Origin: Bipolaris cookei
Lineage: Eukaryota; Ascomycota; Dothideomycetes; Pleosporales; Pleosporaceae
Direction of reading: 5' to 3'
Assembly (NCBI GenBank): GCA_002286855.1
Contig: NRSV01000027.1
Coordinates: forward strand, 265,772-329,771
Length of the DNA: 64,000 nt
Shown here: positions 55,521 to 64,000 of the stretch, piece by piece
Layout of the letters: each line of letters opens with the position of its first letter
Numbering within the stretch: position 1 is the first letter of the stretch
Made by a program: the position numbers and the translations under genes
Notes under the pieces: generated by a model
Told to the model about the DNA's origin: nothing
The model's database searches: none
The model's input: the letters and a program-made list of their open reading frames with translations, nothing else

Positions 55521-56678
55521 ATGGCTATGCGTGACCTGCCGCTACGCATCGCCGTGGCCTTGGGAAACTCCGCCAGGCCGGCCATCCGCGCCGCCCTGCC
55601 TGCCCTTGGCCGCAATGCCTCGTCCCAAGCACTCGCAGAAATAGAGGATGCATCCTCCCTCCAGACGCCACCACCGCCTGCAGAACTGGTCAAGGATTTC
55701 GACCCGGTAGCGAGGAGTCGACTGCGGAGGAGGGGGAGCAAGCAGCTGCCGCCTAGCAGGTACCGTGTCCCCGCGGCATGACCAAGGAATCCGTCCTCAC
55801 CTGTCACAGGTACCAATATCGCTCGCCCAAGTACTATCGCGGCCCACTCCACCCTCACCAGCCCCCGCCAGAGTCAGATCCCGCATCGCGACTCTTCCAG
55901 CCGGGGCCCTTCAGTCTGTCGCGCCTTGAGCAAACGTACCAGAGCAAAATCGCCTCAGACCTGCTCACCCTCACATATCAGCACTATCCCCCAGGCTATC
56001 GGGCCCCCAAGACCGAACAGCGGTTGCGCGAATGGACTGGCGACTCGCTCTACTTCAAGAATCGCCCACTGCGGCCCCCGCGAGGCAAGGGTGAAGTTCT
56101 GCGCCTGCTCCAAGAACCCCGCACATTTCGCAACGTGCCCAAAATCACAAAGGTCGTGGTCCACTCCATGGTGCCAGAAGCCCAGGAGAACAGCGGAAAT
56201 TTGCACGTTGCCGGTATGGTGCTGCAGGCCATTAGCAACGTGCGAGCAGTGTCGCACAAGGCAAAGCACAACGTAGTCGGCTGGGGACTGCGCAAGGGCA
56301 GATATGTCGCAGTCACCTCTACCATGGAGCGGGAAGACGCCGACAATTTTTTGGCCAAGCTGATCGACGTGGTGCTGCCGAGGATCAAGGAGTGGAAGGG
56401 CGTGCCCGGCTCATCTGGTGACGGACACGGCAATATGAGCTTTGGTCTTACCCCGGACCAAGTTGCCCTCTTTCCCGAGATCGAGGTCAACTATGACGCG
56501 TGAGTCTTCTGCTGCACCTGCCCTGTTTCGCCACTTTATACTAACACAACCTAGGTATCCTCCCAAGATGATTCCCGGTTGCCATATTACCATCCAAACC
56601 GATGCCACCAGCAACAAGGACGCCCGTCTCCTTCTTCAAGCCATTGGTATTCCATTCTACGGGAAACTTAACGACTAG
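55521..56678 (+). CDS. Mitochondrial ribosomal protein uL5m
   Basis: Large-subunit mitoribosomal protein that binds 5S-region/central protuberance rRNA (yeast Mrpl7). Exons are 55521-55759, 55810-56499 and 56555-56678; 350 aa. The N-terminus (MAMRDLPLRIAVALGNSARP) is basic and amphipathic, a mitochondrial leader. Family sequence is seen in KITKVVVHSMVPEA, VGWGLRKGRYVAVTSTM, FLAKLIDVVLPRIKEWKG, GNMSFGLTPDQVALFPEIE and, after the last intron, PGCHITIQTDATSNKDAR. About 100 residues precede the uL5 core, as in fungal mitochondrial forms. Both splice junctions (SRYQYRSP and NYDAYPPK) restore conserved sequence. Confidence 0.92.
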
Positions 56679-57297
56679 ATGCAGGTCTATTCCCGGTCGT
56701 GTACAAGACATGTAGTAAATGTAAAATACAGCCATGCTAGCTGCCACACGAGATTCGCTGCGCAATCTTCTTGACTACTGTGATAGGACAGGCTTCCATT
56801 CGAGTCTCCTACTGGGCATTCGAAAATTGACCAGTCTGCCGAGATCCTTTCTTCCTAGCCAACTTGAAGCTGATTACAAGAGAACATTGATACGTCCATC
56901 GCGCACGGATTCTGAACAACTTGAGATGTGATACCTAAAGCGTTACAGCGTAGTTCGTGGATACTTGATATGTCGTTGATGGAATATACTATTGACTTTG
57001 GATCAAGGCAAAAATACAGACAGTTTTTGCAGATACTGAAGACCTCGGCACATTGGCAATCGGACAGTGGGTGCATCCAGCCGGTGCAGCTGTGCGGCCG
57101 TAGACAAACGAGTTATTTTCGTGATGTTGTCGGGCGCGGACGGACCCTGGCATGAGATTTTAGGGTTGGCCAAGCTCCTCCACCGAAGAACCCCCGGCGT
57201 GTCGCAGCTTCTCCCAGACTGTCAACCACCACCAAATCAAACCCGCGATACCCTCTCACTACCCCAGATTTGCTCTCGTGGCCACTAATCAGTCACG
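56679..57297. other. Intergenic, no gene seen
   Basis: About 620 bp between two genes on the same strand; uL5m 3' UTR plus LSC1 promoter. No motif found. Confidence 0.5.
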
Positions 57298-58603
57298 ATG
57301 CAGTCTATTCGACAACCCCTGCGCTCTGCGCTATCAAAGGCCGCAACCAGGCAGTATGCGACAGCTTCCTCGCAGTATGCCGAGACGATTAAGAACCTTC
57401 GCATCAACAGCGACACAAAGGTTCTCTTCCAGGGTTTCACTGGAAAGCAGGGGACGTGAGTGGGAATAGAAGAAGCTGCAGTAAAGGGTACCACTAACAC
57501 ATACGCAGCTTCCACGCACAGCAGGCAATTGAATACGGTATGCGACTAGTCAAAAGGTCATTTTGACACTGTGGGGGAACAGGTCTGACACTTTGTTAGG
57601 CACAAAGGTCGTTGGAGGCACAAACCCCAAGAAGGCCGGCACCGAACACCTCGGACTGCCCGTTTTCAAGAATGTGGCAGAGGCTATGAAGGAGACTCAA
57701 GCTACCGCTACTGCCATCTTCGTTCCGTACGCTTCACCCGCCCACGACTCGTGTCGCCTTTGAAACCTAACCACACTGCAGCCCACCGGTCGCTGCCGCG
57801 AGTATCGAGGAGGCTATCGCCGCCGAGGTTCCTCTGATTGTGACGTAGGTGTGCATATGGAAACTGAGGTACATGGAAACTTACAATGGACAGTATCACT
57901 GAGGGAATTCCCCAACACGGTACGCATGGTCAATTTCGTCGGGAAAGACTCAGTGACTGACGGAAGTAGACATGGTGCGCATCACAGATATGCTCAAGTC
58001 CCAGAGCAAGTCTCGCATGGTCGGCCCTAACTGCCCCGGTATCATTGCTCCCGTATGTCCCCCACCGACACACGTACCTGGATAGCCTTCTGACTTTACC
58101 AGGGCCAATGCAAGATTGGTATCATGCCTGGATTTATCCACAAGCGCGGCCGCGTTGGTATCGTCTCTCGCTCCGGAACTCTTACCTACGAAGCCGTCAA
58201 CCAGACTACCCAAGCCGGCCTTGGTCAGTCTCTCGTTGTTGGTATTGGCGGTGACCCCTTCTCCGGTACCAACTTCATTGACTGCCTCAACGTCTTCCTC
58301 AAGGACGAAGAGACTGACGGTATCATTATGATTGGTGAAATTGGTGGTTCTGCTGAGGAAGACGCTGCCGACTTCTTGAAGGAGTACAACACCGCCAACA
58401 AGCCTGTTGTCAGCTTCATTGCTGGTATCTCCGCCCCTCCAGGCAGGAGAATGGGCCACGCTGGTGCCATTGTCAGCGGTGGTAAGGGTGATGCCAACTC
58501 CAAGATCACCGCGCTCGAGGCCGCCGGTGTTACTGTCGAGCGCTCCCCTGCCAAGCTTGGAGCCACTCTGTACGACCAGTTCGTCAAGCGCGACCTGATA
58601 TAG
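57298..58603 (+). CDS. LSC1: Succinyl-CoA ligase alpha subunit, mitochondrial
   Basis: TCA-cycle enzyme subunit: succinyl-CoA + NDP + Pi to succinate + CoA + NTP. Seven exons (57298-57455, 57509-57537, 57600-57726, 57782-57844, 57894-57919, 57970-58052, 58103-58603), six introns of 49-62 nt; 328 aa. Small exons of 26 and 29 nt are supported because only their inclusion gives the family sequence. The leader is MQSIRQPLRSALSKAATRQ. The CoA-binding fold is [20 protein letters not shown], then KVVGGTNPKKAG and MVGPNCPGII. The ligase domain has GIVSRSGTLTYEAV and GIGGDPFSGTNF. The phospho-His site is GRRMGHAGAI. Intron density is concentrated in the 5' half. Confidence 0.96.
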
Positions 58604-58814
58604 GAAGAAATTGTGATGTTTCATTAAACTCTCAAGGTGTGCAGGCTTACGAATTGTGGTAGCCGCATGGAGGTCTATTGTACATTGTAGTTGAAGAAAT
58701 TGAAGTTATCTCGCATCTAGATGTATAATCTGGTGGTGCAGATGTTTGTATCATGTTCTCAGAGCTTGATGGTTTAAAATATCGATTCCACAAAATACCT
58801 CCGTCCCTCTTTTC

Positions 58815-58843
58815 ACATGCACATGCACATACACATGCACATT
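58815..58843 (+). repeat. ACATGC-type short tandem repeat
   Basis: Imperfect repeats of ACATGC / ACATAC in the 352-bp gap between LSC1 and the BMT5-like gene. Confidence 0.75.
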
Positions 58844-58955
58844 CAAATCATTGATAGATGATGGTCCAAGCTCATAATTTTCCAAAAGTTCCCCGCAAAC
58901 CTCCGAGCGGCGTCCAATTGCAGAAGCACAGAAGACGACTTCGAATACAGCTGAC

Positions 58956-60101
58956 ATGTCCAAGACAAAAACGAAGCGTGCGCGTCGGGAATTGAAGCGC
59001 GAGGGTGAGAGAAAAATAGCAGCGCACCACCGCAAGGCGGCAGCAAAAGCCGCAGAAACGAAACAAGCCGCGACGAAACCATCTGCAAAGAAGAAGCAAA
59101 AGATGAATTCGACCGCCACAAAAGACGCACCACCAGCGACCAAGCCCGCTCACGTCCAACCCTCGCGACGAAAGCACGCCATCCCCTTTGGCGAATATGA
59201 CCACATTCTCCTCGTCGGCGAGGGCGACTTCAGCTTCACCCGCTCCCTCGCCATCGAGCACGGCTGCGCAAACGTCACAGCCACAAGCTACGACTCGCGC
59301 GAAGACATCGAAAGCAAATACCCAACGTTTAGCTCTATATCAACCGAGCTATCCAACCTCACACCCCCAGTCCCCCTCTTCCACTCCGTCGACGCCACAA
59401 AGTTATCAAGCTACAAGCACCTCCGCTGCAAGCGCGATGACGACGACGATGAGCAAGGCTGGGACACCATCGCTTTCATGTTCCCACACACAGGCGGTCT
59501 CTCTACAGATGTAAACCGCCAGGTCCGCGCAAACCAAGCGCTACTGGTTGAATTCTTCAAGTCCTGCATTGACACTAAAGATGCGAAGCGCCGACTGCAC
59601 ATCCTGCAGATGCAGAAAAGGGAAAAGGAAGAGAGTAGGAAGAGGAAGAGAGATCAGGCTCAGGAAGATTCCCAAGAGCAGCAATCTAAAAAACAGCAGA
59701 ATATCAAACCTTTCCTCCGTATGGGCGGCAAGATAATAGTCACACTCTTCGAAGGCGAACCCTACACTTTATGGAACATCCGTGATCTAGCCCGGCACGT
59801 TGGTCTACGGGTAATCGAGAGCTGGAAGTTTGACTGGGAGCAGTATCCGGGGTACCATCACGTTCGTACGCTAGGGGCGCTCGAGGGTGGTGGCGGGTGG
59901 AAAGGCGAGGATCGCGAGGCGAGAATGTATGTGTTTGAGAAGATTCCGCTTGTGGCTGACAGCGATGAGGAGAAGGAGATGGAGAGGTTGGCTAAGGTGG
60001 CGAGGGGTGGGCGGTTGCCGAGTCAGAAAGAGGCGATGAAAGCGTTTTTGCAGGATGAGGAGAAAGAAGATGAGGAGGAGGAGGAGGAAGAGGACGATTG
60101 A
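58956..60101 (+). CDS. BMT5-like 25S rRNA (uridine-N3)-methyltransferase
   Basis: Rossmann-like methyltransferase of the DUF2431 family; yeast Bmt5 makes m3U2634 in 25S rRNA. Single exon, 381 aa. The first 75 residues are Lys/Ala-rich and basic, suitable for nucleolar and rRNA contact. The SAM-binding motif is ILLVGEGDFSFTRSL, followed by VTATSYDSREDIESKYP, FHSVDATKL, and TIAFMFPHTGG. A Lys/Glu/Gln-rich insert (about residues 220-250) interrupts the domain before GGKIIVTLFEGEPYTLWN and SWKFDWEQYPGYHHVRTLG. The C-terminus is acidic (poly-Glu, then DD). It is convergent with FYV10, with 208 bp between stops. Confidence 0.93.
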   Translation: MSKTKTKRARRELKREGERKIAAHHRKAAAKAAETKQAATKPSAKKKQKMNSTATKDAPPATKPAHVQPSRRKHAIPFGEYDHILLVGEGDFSFTRSLAIEHGCANVTATSYDSREDIESKYPTFSSISTELSNLTPPVPLFHSVDATKLSSYKHLRCKRDDDDDEQGWDTIAFMFPHTGGLSTDVNRQVRANQALLVEFFKSCIDTKDAKRRLHILQMQKREKEESRKRKRDQAQEDSQEQQSKKQQNIKPFLRMGGKIIVTLFEGEPYTLWNIRDLARHVGLRVIESWKFDWEQYPGYHHVRTLGALEGGGGWKGEDREARMYVFEKIPLVADSDEEKEMERLAKVARGGRLPSQKEAMKAFLQDEEKEDEEEEEEEDD

Positions 60102-60309
60102 GGCTATGAATATCGTTCAAAAAATGATATACCCGTCTTCAAGACTAGAAAAAGATTGTACTACCGATACAGACAGGACTAAAACCCACGCCGGGCCATC
60201 CTACCACGATAACCCGAAAAAAAACGCCCCGCTATGCGCATATAAGTCCCGTAGCAAAAACCCAATCTCCCACCCGTCGAAAGAAAGAAAGACGCGAAAA
60301 GAACAAGAA

Positions 60310-61755
60310 TCACATAATATACACCTTCCGCACCTCACTCTCCTCCCACTTCTCCCCCGTCAACCCACCCACAGGATCCCGAACCCACCCCGGCTCCGTA
60401 CCTACCTTCTCATTGAAAATACGCAATCTCTCGGAACCATAAATACGACCATTAGGCAACACAACCGGCGCATCTTCAACAATACTCTTGGTATGCAGCG
60501 CATACGGCACGTTGCGAGCTAATTCTTTGAGCTCGGCACTGCAGATGGGGCAGACGGTTGTGGTGGAGGATGCGGCATTCGTAGCGGAGGGAATGTATTC
60601 GGAGTGGCAGGCTGGAGTCTTTAGGGCTGAGAGGCCCGCGCTGAGGGCGATGTGGAGGAGGGGGCGGGGAGGGAGCGAGTATAAGGTGTGATGGGTTGAG
60701 ACGAAGAGGTCTGCAAGGTAGGACCAGCGGGAGGGGGAGTAGAGAGACTAGATTGGGAAATGTTAGCATTCGTTGCCGTTTCTGCTGTCAAGGTAAAAAG
60801 GGGAAGAGAACAGAAAGACTTACAGCATACGGCTCCACCTCATCCCACGGCCTATACGCCAACATACCCGCCGCCTGCCTCATCAATGTAAAATCCCCAC
60901 TCGCACTAAGATACTTCTTCGCATGCGCCCTAGCCTCCACCAACTTTGCTTCTCCCCCTCCACCGCCAGCACCACTAGCACCTCCAATACTAACCCCATG
61001 CATACCCCCCTCCTCCCCCTCCAACCCATCCATCCCACTCAACCCCGCCTCATGTCCCTGCCTCACAAGCTCAATATACTGCTGCAACCTCAACTCGAAC
61101 TCCAGCATGCTTCCCCCCTTCTTAAGCTCCTTGCCATGTTCCTTGCACCACTCGAGTGCCGGCGCCGTACTCATGCCCTCACGGAGACTCTGCTCAATCT
61201 TATGACACGCTACAAACGCTTCTACATCGACTAGATCTTCGATGCCTTTGCTTTGCGCCAGGCATGCGGCACTTTCTGCGTAGCCCTCGCGTAGTAGGTA
61301 GTCGACGAGTAACCGGCTAAGACGTGTGCGTGACCACTCGTCGTATTTGACGTCGACGAGACTCTGGACTTGGTATAGGTCCTGTAGATGTTGTAAGCGC
61401 GCTTTGGCAGCGCGGTGGAGACGGTTTTCTTCTTCGTGGAGGCCTTCGAGTTTGCGTTTTAGGCCTTGCATTTTGGTGATGAGAGAGTCTAGTGAGGAGA
61501 GGGTTGCATCTGGAGAGGCGTTTTTGTTTGCGGCTTTTGTGGTTGCGCTGAGGGCGGTGGGGAGGGCGGTGGATGAGTGCTCGATGACGCGCTGGGCGTT
61601 TTTGAAGTTGCGCCGGGAAAGCTCATATGGCATGCGGAGGAGAGGTTGGTCCTGGAGTTATGGGTTAGTGAGTGACGTCTTGCGTGTAAGTAGGCTAGAC
61701 ATGCGAGCAGGAGATGCGACTCGGCATTGAGTTTCGTGCTCATGAGCTCTGCCAT
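60310..61755 (-). CDS. FYV10: GID/CTLH ubiquitin ligase subunit FYV10 (Gid9)
   Basis: Subunit of the GID E3 ligase that marks gluconeogenic enzymes for degradation when glucose returns. Exons are 61755-61705, 61651-60824 and 60747-60310; 438 aa. The first intron appears to start GC rather than GT: only CTC|GCATGT keeps frame and gives HLLLDQPLLRMPYEL, as in related fungi. Next come a coiled region (LITKMQGLKRKLEGLHEEE), LisH-like YLLREGYAESAACLAQ, CTLH (VACHKIEQSLREG, then ALEWCKEHGKELKK) and a CRA segment. The C-terminal degenerate RING has CPICSAELKELA, then VPYALHTKS and VLPNGRIYG. A Gly-rich loop (GGASGAGGGGGE) lies in the CTLH-CRA part. Confidence 0.92.
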
Positions 61756-62324
61756 GGCGGGCTGGCGTTTGGTGTGAGTAAACAATGAACTTAGTGGGAT
61801 ATCCCGGAAGGCCTAGGGCTCTTCAACTTCGGTGGGAAATGGTTGAACTAAGGTTAACAGCGAGTGGCTAACGTGAGGATGTCCATGTTCAAGCTCCACC
61901 GCGGAGATCAACTTGCGGGGATGCTCGTCACAGGTCATAGTTCGCAGACCGGCACGTGCAGACCCACTACCGCATGTCCATGCTCTCATGTTATCTCCAT
62001 TGCATTCCGAATGACACTCACGTCATAGCAACTTACTTCTGCCTCTTAAATACATGCTGCAAACATCGGAAAACTGACCAAGACTTCTATGCGATATAAT
62101 TTCATTGTAAGGCAACTCTAAAACTCCTCTAAGACCCAATGCATCATAACGCATAATCCAGGTGTCTCTGTCCGTACAGAGACACTGACGCAGGTAGTGA
62201 TGAGCTGCCGGCCTACTGCAGAGGTATCTCAAACCTGCTCTAAGGCCATTACTTTTAGCTATGTACCCGCGCCCCGCTGCTCAAAGGACGCATGCATTTT
62301 CTAAACCAACTTCGAATTATCCAT
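61756..62324. other. Intergenic, no gene seen
   Basis: 570 bp between FYV10 start and ARB1 3' end, both on the minus strand. FYV10 promoter and ARB1 3' UTR; nothing else recognised. Confidence 0.5.
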
Positions 62325-64000
62325 TTAGAGAGCACCAGTTGAAGCCATCTTCTTGCGGAGGTGATCCTTGTACTCGCCAATGGTACCATCCCACCGACGG
62401 ACAGTCTTGTGTTCGCAAACCATGATATCCTTGGCAATCTTGTCGAGCAATCTGTTTTGAGGTTAGCACACCGTACAAACATCTTTTCGAGAGAATGAGT
62501 ATACCTGAAGTCGTGAGAAACAACAACGACACCACCGCTGAAGGCGTTGATGGCATCAGCCAAACTGTCAATAGTGGGGATATCCAGACCGTTGGTAGGT
62601 TCGTCAAGAAGCAGCATGTTGGGGCCCTCGATAGCGAGCAGAGCGAAGACGATACGAGACTTTTGACCATCGGACAGAGTGGCCATCTTGGACGTCTGTG
62701 CCTCACCAGTCATACCGTAGCGACCGAGCTGTTGACGCCAGTACTGTATGTCCTGGCTGATGTGGTGGAACTTGTCGCGGACAAAGTCAAGAGCAGACTT
62801 GGTGAGGTCAAGCTGTTCAGCAGAGTGCTGGCTGTAAACACCGAGCTTCAAGTGAGTATGGCGCGATACAACACCAGATGTAGGGCTGAGCTTTCCGGTG
62901 AAGATGTTGAGCAGCGTTGACTTTCCAACACCGTTGGGTCCGACAAGAGCTGTTCGCGAGTCCATGTCGACACCAAAGTCGAGGTTCTCGTACAGGTTGT
63001 CTTTTGGATCTCCAGAGTAGGAGAAAGTAACATTGTCAAGCGAAAGCACAGGCGGTGGTAGCTTCTCAACATCAGCGAAGCGGAAAGTAAAGACACGGTC
63101 AACGGCAACGGGCTCGATAAGACCATCGGCCTCCATCTTGTCCAGGATCTTCTGGCGAGATTTGGCTTGCCTGACCAAGTTGGCGTAGGTACCAGCTGAA
63201 GCAATGAACTTCTTGATGTGCTTGATTTCGTCTTGCTGCTTCTCGTAGGCCTTGGTCTGGTTGACCTCCTGCTCGGAGCGGGTCTTGTGGTAGGCGTCGT
63301 AATTACCTCCGTAGTAGAGGAGTTTCTTTTGACGCATGTCAATCATGTTTGTGCAGACACCGTTCAAAAAGTCCATGGAGTGAGAAACGAGAACCAGGGT
63401 GCGCTCCCACTTCTTCATGTACTCCTCGAGCCACACACAGGCCTCGAGATCCAAATGGGCAGTGGGATCGTCGAGCAAGAGCAGAGCAGGCTTGACGAAA
63501 AGAGCCTTGGCAAGCGCAACACGCATACGCCAACCACCGGACATATCCTTTGTCTTCTTGTTGATGGTGACCTTGTTGAAACCAAGACCAGTAAGAATGA
63601 GGGAAGCGCGGGTGTGGAAAGTGGATGGGTCCATATCTTCTTGACGCTGTTGACTAGTTAGTAGGGGTCAAACGAAACTATCCCGGCTACAGCGTACCTC
63701 ATAGATATCCTCGAGGAGAGGGCTCTCAGGGCCGTCCTTCTCAAGAATGTCTTCAGCCATCTTCTCGAGACGAGCCAGCTCAGTCTCAGCCTCACGGACG
63801 ACCCAGTCCAAGGCACCCAACTCAGTCTTGGGGGCACCCTGGTTCAGCAGGTAGATGTCGATGTGCTCTGGGAAGGGGAACTCGCGCTTGTCGATGGCCT
63901 TGAGCAGCGTCGTCTTTCCGCAACCGTTCTCACCCAACAGACCGTATCGGCGACCGTAGTTGATCTCGATGGTGGAGTCGTTGAAAAGAACCTTGCCGTG
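62325..64000 (-). CDS. ARB1: ABC-F ATPase ARB1, 5' part outside the window
   Basis: Soluble twin-ATPase protein shuttling between nucleus and cytoplasm in 40S and 60S ribosome biogenesis. Exons seen are 64000-63698 (partial), 63646-62505 and 62451-62325; 524 residues are visible. Site 1 has Walker A GENGCGKTT, signature MSGGWRMR and Walker B LLLLDDPTAHLD, with Asp where most ABC proteins have the catalytic Glu; yeast Arb1 also has this. Site 2 has GPNGVGKST, LSDGQKSR and LLLDEPTNGLD. The ABC-F linker between them is Lys/Gln-rich (QEVNQTKAYEKQQDEIKHIK). The acceptor CAACAG at 63647 is chosen over CTAG because it keeps frame. The protein ends KKMASTGAL. Confidence 0.95.

Overview
The window is chromosomal DNA of a filamentous ascomycete, most likely a dothideomycete (Pleosporales-like; this placement is inference from gene content and style, not a database match). 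Introns are numerous, 44-76 nt, with GT...AG ends and CTAAC/CTGAC branch sites. Repeats carry C-to-T type damage (CAA/CAG to TAA/TAG) of the kind left by repeat-induced point mutation (RIP).

Layout. 1-1.2 kb: relic of a pogo/Fot1-type DNA transposon. 1.75-2.6 kb: secreted coiled-coil WSC protein. 3.95-6.3 kb: PAP2 lipid phosphatase and a short-chain dehydrogenase. 6.3-9.0 kb: a Copia-type LTR element with both LTRs, a decayed gag and protease, and a piece of pogo transposase where most of pol should be. 9.2-10.7 kb: LaeA-like methyltransferase. 12.0-16.0 kb: glycyl-tRNA synthetase and ribosome-assembly factor RPF1, divergently transcribed. 16.7-19.9 kb: an FAD oxidoreductase pseudogene split by a 5'-truncated LINE with a 15-bp target duplication. 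20.6-23.2 kb: CCR4-NOT deadenylase POP2/CAF1 and complex I subunit NDUFB3. 23.2-31.85 kb: an 8.6-kb stretch with no recognisable gene, apart from a tiny LINE remnant and simple repeats. 31.85-34.4 kb: CRIB-domain protein. 36.9-42.4 kb: histidyl-tRNA synthetase, PAF-acetylhydrolase-like lipase, uncharacterised fungal protein. 43.8-45.3 kb: aldehyde dehydrogenase pseudogene. 46.6-49.3 kb: Zn2Cys6 transcription factor. 50.9-64 kb: compact housekeeping block: PHO88/SND3, a USP-type deubiquitinase with a CaaX end, mitochondrial ribosomal protein uL5m, succinyl-CoA ligase alpha, BMT5-like rRNA methyltransferase, GID subunit FYV10, and ribosome-biogenesis ABC-F ATPase ARB1 (runs off the right edge).

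The housekeeping genes fall into translation and ribosome assembly (GlyRS, HisRS, RPF1, BMT5, ARB1, uL5m), mRNA and protein turnover (POP2, USP, FYV10) and mitochondrial metabolism (NDUFB3, LSC1). They do not form one pathway. The left 20 kb and the isolated 43-49 kb segment look accessory: transposons, pseudogenes, a secreted protein and a regulator. Exon models were built by hand from splice signals, frame and family conservation; cumulative exon length was checked to be a multiple of three for every intact spliced model.
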